Both the position numbers and the translations under genes were made by a program. From Oscillospiraceae bacterium (lineage in GTDB: Bacteria; Bacillota; Clostridia; Oscillospirales; Ruminococcaceae), in assembly GCA_902779915.1 (NCBI GenBank), contig CACZDM010000002.1:213265-277264 (forward strand): a DNA stretch of 64,000 bases, given 5' to 3'. Below are positions 15,591 through 23,959 of this stretch, piece by piece. The number at the start of each line of letters is the position of its first letter. Position 1 is the stretch's first letter. A model generated the notes under the pieces. It was not told the origin of the DNA, ran no database searches, and saw nothing but the letters and a program-made list of their open reading frames with translations.

Positions 15591-16118
15591 ATGAAAAAGA
15601 AAGTTTTAAAGAAAATTATAGTTGCTCTTTGCGCAGCTGCTATGTCAGTTCCAGCGGCCGCTTCTGTTGGAGCAGTTAATGACAAACCCAATAACGCCAA
15701 TCATCAAAACCAGAACATGGTTAGTGATGTGAGCATTAGATCTGCACAGTCCCTGATATCACACTTTCTTGATAAAATTGACCAAAGGACACTGAATGAG
15801 CGTGTTTATAATAGTCTGGATAACGAAGCCATTGAAACTTCTGAATCATTACAACGACTAAGTGAGCTTCTAGACAATATAAATAATTTTGATGATTTGA
15901 ATGACGAAGAGATGAGTGTTCCACTACTCAAAGCGTCTGTAGAAGAATTCAACCGTTATATGAACAATTACACACTTGCTGGTCCCATTGACAAAAAAAA
16001 GCTAGATAATATTAAAAAACGAGCTGACCTAATTCTGGCAGTCTATGCCAACAGCGACGACATTGACAGGTATGAGGGGGATTATGATCTTCGGTTCGTA
16101 TTTCGTCCCCGATTTTGA
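15591..16118 (+). CDS. Secreted protein of unknown function, short member (A) of a tandem three-gene family
   Basis: About 175 residues. A Sec signal peptide spans residues 1-29: lysine-rich MKKKVLKK, then a hydrophobic core with LCAAAMSVPAAASVGA. The mature part is mostly helical and aligns with the N-terminal domains of the next two genes: a SELL segment, then acidic DLNDEE, then FNRYMNNYTLAGPID, matching FERYMQNYALYGAID in the third gene. It lacks everything beyond that domain, and its C-terminus (YDLRFVFRPRF) has no counterpart, so it may be a truncated copy. I chose ATG at 15591 because AGGAG lies 9 nt before it; the upstream ATG at 15582 touches that site. It has its own promoter and terminator. 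I do not recognise the family. Confidence 0.75.
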   Translation: MKKKVLKKIIVALCAAAMSVPAAASVGAVNDKPNNANHQNQNMVSDVSIRSAQSLISHFLDKIDQRTLNERVYNSLDNEAIETSESLQRLSELLDNINNFDDLNDEEMSVPLLKASVEEFNRYMNNYTLAGPIDKKKLDNIKKRADLILAVYANSDDIDRYEGDYDLRFVFRPRF

Positions 16119-16274
16119 TAAACCTTTATAATGGCAACCTTAACCAGTATGAACTGGATCCTGATTTTCAGTCCTTGCTGTAATGCTAGATATGAATACT
16201 ATTTCCCTAAATTAACCAAATGACATGCGCAGTGTCCAGTATTCATGATAATTTATACATATGATAATTAAAAG

Positions 16275-16313
16275 CCTTTTGAGTTTCTATCTTTAGATCT
16301 CAGAAGGTTTTTT
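16275..16313 (+). terminator. Rho-independent terminator after paralogue A
   Basis: Arms CCTTTTGAG (16275-16283) and CTCAGAAGG (16299-16307), one wobble pair, then TTTTTT. Of the 398-bp gap 16119-16516, the rest holds the paralogue B promoter region and no gene. Confidence 0.88.
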
Positions 16314-16403
16314 AATTTTATTTATCTAAAAACTCACTTAAATAGAATATTTTCTAAGTGGAAATTTTTAATTCATATTTGTTAACATTTTATTAATAAA
16401 AAA

Positions 16404-16435
16404 TTAACAATTTTATCAAAAAAATGTTATATAAT
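16404..16435 (+). promoter_or_regulatory. Possible promoter of paralogue B (long spacer)
   Basis: TATAAT at 16430-16435 is clear. The best -35 is TTAACA (16404-16409), but with a 20-bp spacer. The same TTAACA-N20-TATA arrangement precedes paralogue C, at 18458-18489. The region may need an activator. Confidence 0.4.
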
Positions 16436-16516
16436 GACACGTATATTTTTGTTGCCAAGCAAAAATAAAGCCAGATTCATGTATAAAAATTTATATATAT
16501 AAAGGAGATAAAAGCA

Positions 16517-18238
16517 ATGAGAAGAAAATTTTTTAAAAAAATTATCTCAATTTTATGCGCAGGATCAATATCATTTTCTGTGTCTTCTTCGGTTTGTTCA
16601 ATCAAAACAAACAGCTGCAACAAGGAAATTAAAGAAGCTGTTTTTGAATGCAACGAACGCATAAACACTATCAACCCGCAAATTTCCATATATTTAGAAA
16701 AATTAACAGATCGAATGAACAGACTTTCAGATGAAAAAAATTGTGAATATGTCGAAGAAGAATCTGAAAAAATCAGTCAAGTTGCAATCAAATTATCAAA
16801 AATTCAACAATTATTGAAAAAAACAGATAATCTCAACTTAAATAGCCCAAATAAATTCAATATATTCGACTTTAATCAAGAGTTAATGGATCTTGAGGCG
16901 TATATGGCGCATGAAGCAAATCGAAAAAATATTGACATAGATGAAATAATTAAAATAATTAAAAGAATCGACGTCGATTACTGGGATGCATGCATTCAAA
17001 ATCAATCGAAGGAAAATAAAATTTTTAACGAATTTGATAAAAGCGCTCCATTGTCAGAAGAAATAAACTCCGGCGGAACACTTGAAGAAAAAGTCGAGAT
17101 TTGTTTAAAAAATCCAAATACCCTGAAAAATAATAAATCCCAAATTCAATTGCTGGAAAAATATATAAAAAAATATATTTCAGAATATGAAGTCAAAAAT
17201 TTAGAATTTATTGAAAAAAATTTCAACGATCCAAACAAATGGAGTTTTGCTTTTGATAAATATCTCGGATCTGATAAATTTGTTAAAAAAGTTATTAAAT
17301 CTTTTAAACAAACAATTCCAAAGCACAAAGTCAATGAAATGGTTTATAACAATATCAAAGAACCGCCCCTCTGGACAATTTCTAATCTAAACTGCTTTTT
17401 AGAAAGAATTATCGTCACAACATTTAAAAAAGTCATAGATCAAACCAGCCAATTTTTCTGTGATGAATATGAGCTGAGCAAATATTTATCACATATTCTA
17501 GAATTAAACAACACAAGCAACTATATAAAAGCCAGAACAATAATGGCTCCAAAATATGATGAATTTAATTTAAATTTTTCAGCAGTCAAACTTAAAGATC
17601 TTGAGCGAGTTTTTGAAAATATATTCAAAGACCTGACCGGAACGAATTGGATAGCCACATTATCAATGACCAACAAAGAAATCGATAATTCTAAAAAAAA
17701 TAAACAAATATTAATTAACGATCAAAACAAGCCCTTAACCAATAGAGACATTGCGATAATCGAGCTTATACGCCAAACCTGCTCTCCAATAAATAAAATT
17801 ATGACCATAGCAGTTAACGACAAATTGGACTCAACAAAATCAGATTTTAGTAATGAAGAGCGCAATCAAATCAACGATTCGTTTGAAAATTTAAACAAAT
17901 ATATTGAACATTTATGCAAAAATTTATATATAAGCGAACTTGGTTCAGGACGATTGAAGGCAGTATATAATGACGGTAAACATAAATTTGAAAATCATGC
18001 TCTGCCCAAACCAGACGTAAAAAACCCTCTCGAGCCTCCAACAATAATTATATTTCCAGAAAATTTGAACAATCTAATACACGATCAAATCGCGAATAAC
18101 CCAATGTTACCAAGCCATATGCCCTTTCCAGGTCCAAATGCTCAGTTTATACTTCCGCCTATACCTATATTTGGACAAAACCCATTCAATTTTCCTCACG
18201 CCAGCAGTCATCTCATAGATATTCCCCCCCTATATTAG
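16517..18238 (+). CDS. Secreted protein of unknown function, member B of the tandem family
   Basis: 573 residues. A Sec signal peptide occupies about residues 1-27 (MRRKFFKKIISILCAGSIS). The N-terminal helical domain aligns with paralogues A and C (LEAYMAHEANRKNIDIDEI). A larger alpha-helical region follows and aligns with C over roughly 300 residues: YIKARTIMAPKYDEFNLNFS versus YLKIRTIAADRPYNEDHLNF, and SPINKIMTIAVNDKL versus SPIIEIMEAAVNKKL. The last 60 residues are proline- and asparagine-rich (PPIPIFGQNPFNFP). No membrane anchor, enzyme motif or known domain is visible. AAGGAG lies 9 nt before the ATG. It is probably exported; function unknown. Confidence 0.8.
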   Translation: MRRKFFKKIISILCAGSISFSVSSSVCSIKTNSCNKEIKEAVFECNERINTINPQISIYLEKLTDRMNRLSDEKNCEYVEEESEKISQVAIKLSKIQQLLKKTDNLNLNSPNKFNIFDFNQELMDLEAYMAHEANRKNIDIDEIIKIIKRIDVDYWDACIQNQSKENKIFNEFDKSAPLSEEINSGGTLEEKVEICLKNPNTLKNNKSQIQLLEKYIKKYISEYEVKNLEFIEKNFNDPNKWSFAFDKYLGSDKFVKKVIKSFKQTIPKHKVNEMVYNNIKEPPLWTISNLNCFLERIIVTTFKKVIDQTSQFFCDEYELSKYLSHILELNNTSNYIKARTIMAPKYDEFNLNFSAVKLKDLERVFENIFKDLTGTNWIATLSMTNKEIDNSKKNKQILINDQNKPLTNRDIAIIELIRQTCSPINKIMTIAVNDKLDSTKSDFSNEERNQINDSFENLNKYIEHLCKNLYISELGSGRLKAVYNDGKHKFENHALPKPDVKNPLEPPTIIIFPENLNNLIHDQIANNPMLPSHMPFPGPNAQFILPPIPIFGQNPFNFPHASSHLIDIPPLY

Positions 18239-18548
18239 TATGCTTAATGTGCCCATTGCTAATAATTTCAATAACATAAATAACACAATCCAAAATGCAA
18301 CTCTCAACAATATATGAATTGTGAATTTTGATAATGATATAAACAACATTTAAAACAATAGTCCATATATGCTAATTTAAACTTTTATGACTGCAAATTT
18401 ACATGCACCACACAAAAAATAAAAATTAACATTTATTTACATTTTGTTTACAAATAATTAACAACTTTTGCATGAATATATGCTATAGTATATCCATCTC
18501 GTGTTTAATAAATATATTATGAAAAATCAAAAGGAGATTGAACGTGTA
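18239..18548 (+). other. Intergenic region between paralogues B and C
   Basis: No supported gene. Directly after the B stop codon, at 18240-18317, another frame reads a 25-residue Asn-rich peptide (MLNVPIANNFNNINNTIQNA...), which looks like a decayed extension of B. A TATAGT at 18484-18489, with TTAACA 20 bp upstream at 18458-18463, is the likely start region for C transcription. Confidence 0.4.
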
Positions 18549-21149
18549 ATGAAACTAAAAATTTTTAAAAAAATCATTTCAATTTTATGCGCAGCATGCA
18601 TATCAACTTCTATTGCGACTGCCTATGTTGGAGCGATTAAAACAACAAATGAAAATCCAGCGTGGACAGAAAAAATTCGTAGGATAAATAGACGTCTTTT
18701 CATACTCAAAGATCTCATTCAAATTTACAGAGGAAGGTTGAGTAGGCCATCAGTAGGCAACGATTCTGAAGAATCCGTGGTGAGAATAGCTAGGGTTTCA
18801 GAATTACTATATCAAGCTGAAACAATGATTAGAAAACTAAAAGATTTAAATTTAGATGATGAAGAAACATTTGATTTAGAAATATTTAGCCAAAATCTGC
18901 GCAGCTTTGAACGCTATATGCAAAATTATGCACTATATGGCGCAATTGATTTAAAAGCAGTCACTGAAGAAATAGTCGGCATAAATATGGATTATTGGAA
19001 TGAACGTATTGACGAAGCCATTCGAAATAACAACGACAACGACAACGACGACGATAACGACGACGATAACAACAACAATAACAATTTAATCAACAATAAC
19101 AACAATAACAATTTAATCAACAATAACAACAATAACAACAATAACAACAATAACAACAATAACAACAATAACAACAATAACAACAATAACAACAATAACA
19201 ACAATAACAATTTAATCAACAATAACAACAACAACAACAATAACAATTTAATCAACAATAACAATTTAATCAACAATAACAACAATAACAACAATAACAA
19301 TTTAATCAACAATAACAACAATAACAACAATAACAACAATAACAACAATAACAATTTAATCAACAATAACAACAATAACAACAATAACAATTTAATCAAC
19401 AATAACAACAATAACAACAATAACAACAATAATAACAATTTAATCAACAATAACAACGCTCATGATAATGGATTAATCCAAAATATTTTACAAGCATTTG
19501 AAAGTTCAAATAGAAATTTGAACGATAGGCTTGATGATGTTGTTCAAATGATCAATGCTTCTAATTTCCATTCTGCTGCAAAAAAAGCAGAAGTTTGCCT
19601 GAAAATTTTGAATCGAATCGACTATAATAAAGATTATTATAAAAAATTTGAGAATATATTGCAAAATTATGTTGATTCATATGTAGTGAACTCTTTGAAT
19701 GACAAATTGCGCTTTATTGATAATTTTTTCCTAAGCAAAAACACATTAATGACCACTTTCAATAATTTCTTTAGAAATGTACCGTTTGTTATTGTTGTGC
19801 GAACAGCAATAATGGATGAAATAATGGGAAATGCTCTTTCCACGATTAAATACGAAAAAATTAACGATCCGGGAATTTCTGACGCAGACAAACTAAACCG
19901 TTTCATAGACAGAACTTTAATGAAGAATATGTCAAAATCTCAAACTGACCACAATAAACTTTTGAAATCTTTATTGAAAATTTTTAAATTTAAAGGCATG
20001 ATTGACTATTTAAAAATCAGGACAATTGCAGCTGATCGTCCATACAATGAAGATCACCTTAATTTCACTGCCAAACAACTTCCTAAGTGTGTTGAATATT
20101 TTCAAAATTTAATTGGAAAATTGACAAATACCTATATTGGAAACTTAAGCAACATTTTGAATTTAAGCGATGACACCTTTGAAAATGAATATCCAGATGA
20201 TCAGAATGATGAAGAAACTAGAGCTATTAGAGTTGCGAGAAGGCTGGGCTCCCCAATCATCGAAATTATGGAAGCTGCCGTCAACAAAAAACTTGGTGAG
20301 AACAATTTAGCTTTTGACGATAACGAAAAACAAAATATCGAAGATATATTTACAAGATTAAATCAAAATATTCAGTTTTTGTGTTCAAGGATTAGAATTA
20401 GACAAAATGATAACGAACTCAAAATGAGATATCTTCATGAAAATCTTCACAATAATGAAATAGATATTGACGATGATGCGCCTCAAAACAACGTCAACGT
20501 CAATGACAACGGATGGTTCCAAGGTTTAAACCAAAATGTCCAAAACAACAACAACAACAACAACGAGAACAACAATAACATAAATGATGATAAGAATGAT
20601 AAACAATTTGCATTCACTCTGGGATATGAAAACGCAATCAGATTTCAAGCTAAAGAAGGCTTTGGGGTTGCCGATTTGGATGAACAATATTTGAAAGGAT
20701 TTGACGAGGGGAAGAATGACATAAAAAATAAAAACCTTAAAGAGCTTTTGGAAAGAACATTTGATGATCAATATCCGATTAAAGACAATATTGGCGTTAT
20801 GTATAAAATTTTGGACTTGAGAAAAAATGATGAATATAAACAAAGGGTTGAGGCTGTTTTAAACGTTTTGAACCGCATTAATGATTTAGAAAATCGTAAA
20901 GAGTTTGGTCCTGCTCTGTCTGGTTTTATAAAATCTTATATAGACATGTATGTGGAAGAACTGGAAAAAGACATAAAATCAGGCAAAGTTGCTCAATCAT
21001 ATATCGGTATGATGAAAGATGCTCAATCCCAAAAAGACAAAATTGCGACGATGGCCACCAAAGCTATTGAAACCTCTTATCTCCCGAACAGATTCGATTC
21101 ATTTGATAAATTTGAAGCGTTTATGTATGGATGCGTTTCTAGACCGTGA
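18549..21149 (+). CDS. Secreted poly-asparagine protein, member C of the tandem family
   Basis: About 866 residues. The Sec signal peptide (MKLKIFKKIISILCAACIST) and N-terminal domain match A and B. Residues about 157-305 form a tract of asparagine punctuated by Leu-Ile pairs, entered through an Asp/Asn stretch. A large helical domain shared with B follows (about 310-620), then a second Asn/Asp stretch near 655-690, and a C-terminal domain. The C-terminal VLNVLNRINDLENRKEFGPA resembles the beginning of the B-shared domain (CLKILNRIDYNKDYYKKFEN), so that domain looks partly duplicated and then cut short. I chose ATG at 18549: AAGGAG at 18531-18536 lies 12 nt before it, and the peptide then begins with the family signal sequence. 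The function is unknown. The Asn tract may be a flexible or aggregating linker. Confidence 0.8.
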   Translation: MKLKIFKKIISILCAACISTSIATAYVGAIKTTNENPAWTEKIRRINRRLFILKDLIQIYRGRLSRPSVGNDSEESVVRIARVSELLYQAETMIRKLKDLNLDDEETFDLEIFSQNLRSFERYMQNYALYGAIDLKAVTEEIVGINMDYWNERIDEAIRNNNDNDNDDDNDDDNNNNNNLINNNNNNNLINNNNNNNNNNNNNNNNNNNNNNNNNNNNNNNLINNNNNNNNNNLINNNNLINNNNNNNNNNLINNNNNNNNNNNNNNNNLINNNNNNNNNNLINNNNNNNNNNNNNNLINNNNAHDNGLIQNILQAFESSNRNLNDRLDDVVQMINASNFHSAAKKAEVCLKILNRIDYNKDYYKKFENILQNYVDSYVVNSLNDKLRFIDNFFLSKNTLMTTFNNFFRNVPFVIVVRTAIMDEIMGNALSTIKYEKINDPGISDADKLNRFIDRTLMKNMSKSQTDHNKLLKSLLKIFKFKGMIDYLKIRTIAADRPYNEDHLNFTAKQLPKCVEYFQNLIGKLTNTYIGNLSNILNLSDDTFENEYPDDQNDEETRAIRVARRLGSPIIEIMEAAVNKKLGENNLAFDDNEKQNIEDIFTRLNQNIQFLCSRIRIRQNDNELKMRYLHENLHNNEIDIDDDAPQNNVNVNDNGWFQGLNQNVQNNNNNNNENNNNINDDKNDKQFAFTLGYENAIRFQAKEGFGVADLDEQYLKGFDEGKNDIKNKNLKELLERTFDDQYPIKDNIGVMYKILDLRKNDEYKQRVEAVLNVLNRINDLENRKEFGPALSGFIKSYIDMYVEELEKDIKSGKVAQSYIGMMKDAQSQKDKIATMATKAIETSYLPNRFDSFDKFEAFMYGCVSRP
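19021..19460 (+). repeat. AAC/AAT microsatellite-like tract encoding poly-Asn with Leu-Ile breaks
   Basis: About 440 bp of AACAAT hexamers interrupted ten times or so by TTTAATC, which inserts Leu-Ile. All interruptions preserve the frame. The near-identical units should recombine or slip easily, so length variation between cells is likely. Confidence 0.95.
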
Positions 21150-21210
21150 ACTTGGTCTTGATAATATATAAAAAGCGATATAAACCATATTTATAATCAA
21201 CAAAAATTTA

Positions 21211-21254
21211 AACCTCTTGAGCATATATTTTAGCAAGGCTCGAGAGGTTTTTTC
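21211..21254 (+). terminator. Rho-independent terminator after paralogue C
   Basis: 12-bp stem AACCTCTTGAGC (21211-21222) with GCTCGAGAGGTT (21238-21249), then TTTTTT. Confidence 0.92.
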
Positions 21255-21328
21255 TTTAAATATGTCAACAAAAAAGTTTTTAAAATAAAAAAGGACCTTG
21301 AAAAACAAGATCCAAAGGAGAGTGTACG

Positions 21329-21404
21329 TGGTGAGCCACCGGAGATTCGAACTCCGGACCCTTTGATTAAAAGTCAAATGCTCTGCCAACTGAGCTAGTG
21401 GCTC
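21329..21404 (-). tRNA. tRNA-Lys (TTT)
   Basis: Minus-strand cloverleaf with encoded CCA (21329-21331). Acceptor GAGCCAC/GTGGCTC, anticodon loop CTTTTAA with anticodon TTT at 21371-21369, and T-loop GTTCGAATC. Confidence 0.96.
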
Positions 21405-21434
21405 AAAAAGATTAACAACTCAAAAGCTAATAAA

Positions 21435-21463
21435 ATTATATCAAACAAAATCACGGTTGTCAA
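21435..21463 (-). promoter_or_regulatory. Sigma-A promoter of tRNA-Lys
   Basis: Minus strand: TTGACA (21458-21463), 17-bp spacer, TATAAT (21435-21440). A consensus promoter about 30 bp before the tRNA. Confidence 0.9.
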
Positions 21464-21521
21464 GTAAAATTTTTAAAATTTTTAAAATTTATTTCTGTAC
21501 GATTATATTCGCCCAATTAAA

Positions 21522-21630
21522 ACGCCGCCAGCTCACAACCAGCTGTAGTATTTAAATCTTTTTTTCAAGCCTCTGCCTCTTTCAAAATCTCCGCAACAAG
21601 CGATAGGCTGATGCCCTCAAAAGGCTGCCT
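21522..21630 (-). repeat. Dispersed intergenic element, copy 1 (related to 49392-49495)
   Basis: Shares GTTGTGAGCTGGCGGCG exactly (minus strand) and an upstream block near AGCCTATCGCTTGT (AGCCTACCGCTTAT in the other copy), at similar spacing. It contains no full ORF; short open stretches are interrupted by stops in both copies. It could be an RNA, or the decayed end of a gene or mobile element. Confidence 0.6.
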
Positions 21631-21782
21631 GAGTTTTTATAGCGCATATCCTTTTTCCGCTTCCCATTTAATGAAATATCCAAGCCTCCAGTTGACAATA
21701 TGTAATCTTTTGCATATGTAGTGCTTGAAGTAAAACGGATTCTCTTTTTTGTTTTTTTTAATTTTGATTTCAAATTTGCTCT

Positions 21783-21907
21783 TGACAATTTTTAATATGT
21801 AAAGTATACTTAGAATAGATGTTTTTTCTCAATCGTTTTTTTGATTTGTTTTTGTTTTGAACATTTGATTTATTTTTATTGACTAAAATCTTCTCGCTCG
21901 GTTATAT
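21783..21907 (+). promoter_or_regulatory. Two candidate promoters and a U-rich leader for the rnj operon
   Basis: First: TTGACA (21783-21788), 16-bp spacer, TATACT (21805-21810). Second: TTGACT (21879-21884), 17-bp spacer, TTATAT (21902-21907). Both point to rnj, whose start is at 22097, leaving a T-rich leader of about 180-280 nt with only weak hairpins (for example TCCTT/AAGGA near 21946). The interval 21631-21782 shows no supported gene. Confidence 0.6.
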
Positions 21908-22096
21908 ATAAAGTCGGGCTGTGTTTTATTTGGTTTTTTGCTGTGTCCTTGAATTTTTAAGGATATGTTTTGTTGTTTTGTCTCATGGAAATTTAATTGT
22001 GATGTGATTTTTTGTTTTTTGTCATGTCATTGTGGAATTTTTAAATTTTTGTTTTTTAAATATTGATTGTTGATTATTTCAGAAAGGAATGTAATT

Positions 22097-23902
22097 GTGA
22101 ATCGAGAAAATGAAAAGTTAACTGGTGGGCTTGATAAGAATAAAAAAGAGCCCGCTTCGGCCAGTAGTCGGCCCAGAAAAGTTTCAAAAACCGCCCAGGC
22201 CAAAAAGCCTCAAAAAAAATCGACTGGTTTGAGAAATTTTCGACGAACTCCTATTAAAATAGTTCCCCTGGGGGGGCTAAACGAAATCGGGAAAAACATG
22301 ACCTGCATTGAATGCGGGAAAGACATGTTTATTATTGATTGCGGAATGGGCTTTCCAGATTCGGAGATGCTTGGCGTTGATTTGGTCCTTCCAGACTACA
22401 CCTATATCGAAAAAAATCTCGACCGTCTGCGCGGAATAGTTATAACCCACGGCCACGAAGACCATATTGGAGGGGTTCCGTTTTTTCTGAAAAAATATAA
22501 TGTTGCTGTATACGGAACGAGGCTGACAATAGGCCTGATCGAGGAAAAGCTCAAAGAACATGGAATCTTAAAAAATGCTAAACTACACATATCCTCTCCC
22601 GGCAAAATGATAAAATTTGGCTGCATGTCTGTCGACATGATATATGTTAACCATTCAATTCCAGACGCTGTTGGCTTAATTATACACACTCCAGCTGGAG
22701 TTTTGGTGCATACCGGCGACTTTAAGATTGACTATAATCCAATCGAAGGGGATATGATTGATCTTGCTCGTTTTGCTGAGCTTGGAAATAAAGGGGTTTT
22801 GCTCTTTATGTCTGATTCAACAAACGCTGAGCGACCGGGATACACTATGCCAGAAAGACAGGTTGGAGAATCTTTTCAGCGGTTATTTAATGAGGCTGGC
22901 GATCGCAGGATAATCGTTGCTTCTTTTTCTTCAAACATTCACAGGATCCAACAAATCATTGACAACGCTGCTAAGTATAAACGTCATGTTGCTGTTTCAG
23001 GGCGAAGCATGGAAAACGTTGTTGCTAAGGCGGTTGAGCTGGGTTATTTGAAGGTTCCTGCGGGAGTGTTTGTCTCCATAGATTCAATTTCAAAATATCC
23101 CAGAAATAAGCTTATAATCATAACAACAGGAAGCCAAGGCGAGCCGATGAGCGCTTTGTCGAGGATGGCAAGCGGAAACCACAAAAACGTTTCAATAACC
23201 AGCGAAGATTTCATCATAATTTCCGCATCACCCATTCCAGGAAATGAGAAGCTTGTGAATAATGTTGTGAATGATCTGATGCGACTTGGAGCAAGGGTTA
23301 TATACGAAAAAATGTATGAAGTTCACACCTCCGGCCATGCCTGCCAAGATGAGCTAAAACTCATGCTATCGCTGACCAAGCCTAAATATTTCATGCCTGT
23401 TCACGGCGAATATAAACATTTAAAAGCCCATGCAGAGCTTGCGATTTCGATGGGAATGCTGCCTAAAAACATTGTCATTGGCGACATTGGCCAGATTGTT
23501 GAAATCAATTCCCGCGGGATTCATTCCGGGGGAGCTGTTCCGTCTGGTTGCGTTTTTGTTGATGGTTTGGGCGTTGGAGACGTTGGCTCCATAGTTTTGC
23601 GTGACAGGAAAATATTGTCGCAAGACGGGCTGATGATTGTTGTTATGGCGATTGAGAAAGATTCTGGGGAGCTTGTCAGCGGGCCGGATTTGGTTTCAAG
23701 AGGTTTTGTATATGTTCGAGAATCCGAGAAGCTTCTTGATGACGCCAAAAAGCTGATTCAGAAGGTTTTTGACAAATGCCTGGAGAAAAAAATCAATGAC
23801 TGGGGAATATATAAAGTTCGAATCAAAGACGCTCTTTCAAATTTCATATTCTACAAAACCAGAAGGTCGCCGATGATTTTGCCAATAATAGTTGAAGTCT
23901 AG
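22097..23902 (+). CDS. rnj: Ribonuclease J
   Basis: About 601 residues. A basic, low-complexity N-terminal extension of about 50 residues precedes a metallo-beta-lactamase/beta-CASP nuclease. Visible are the family entry VPLGGLNEIGKNMTCIECG, the metal motif THGHEDHIGG, HSIPDAVGLII, HTGDFKID, MSDSTNAERPG, beta-CASP residues VASFSSNIHRIQQIID and TTGSQGEPMSALSRMA, and the late HTSGHACQDEL and FMPVHGEYKHL. RNase J is a 5'-3' exonuclease and endonuclease that matures and degrades RNA in Firmicutes. I chose GTG at 22097 (AAAGGA 8 nt upstream) over an ATG 30 bp earlier that has no ribosome binding site. It is first in a block continuing with gdpP, rplI and dnaB. Confidence 0.95.
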   Translation: MNRENEKLTGGLDKNKKEPASASSRPRKVSKTAQAKKPQKKSTGLRNFRRTPIKIVPLGGLNEIGKNMTCIECGKDMFIIDCGMGFPDSEMLGVDLVLPDYTYIEKNLDRLRGIVITHGHEDHIGGVPFFLKKYNVAVYGTRLTIGLIEEKLKEHGILKNAKLHISSPGKMIKFGCMSVDMIYVNHSIPDAVGLIIHTPAGVLVHTGDFKIDYNPIEGDMIDLARFAELGNKGVLLFMSDSTNAERPGYTMPERQVGESFQRLFNEAGDRRIIVASFSSNIHRIQQIIDNAAKYKRHVAVSGRSMENVVAKAVELGYLKVPAGVFVSIDSISKYPRNKLIIITTGSQGEPMSALSRMASGNHKNVSITSEDFIIISASPIPGNEKLVNNVVNDLMRLGARVIYEKMYEVHTSGHACQDELKLMLSLTKPKYFMPVHGEYKHLKAHAELAISMGMLPKNIVIGDIGQIVEINSRGIHSGGAVPSGCVFVDGLGVGDVGSIVLRDRKILSQDGLMIVVMAIEKDSGELVSGPDLVSRGFVYVRESEKLLDDAKKLIQKVFDKCLEKKINDWGIYKVRIKDALSNFIFYKTRRSPMILPIIVEV

Positions 23903-23959
23903 CAAATATTTTTCATCTATATATTAGTTTTTCAAAAATAATCGAGGGAAAATTGCCTT

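Noticed and set aside
18992..19456. Minus-strand ORF encoding a poly-leucine protein
   Set aside because: It is the antisense reading of the AAC/AAT tract of paralogue C, has no ribosome binding site and no independent promoter.
21582..21788. 68-residue minus-strand ORF in the tRNA-Lys/rnj gap
   Set aside because: Basic, without a convincing ribosome binding site or family; it covers part of the dispersed element and may be remnant coding sequence only.
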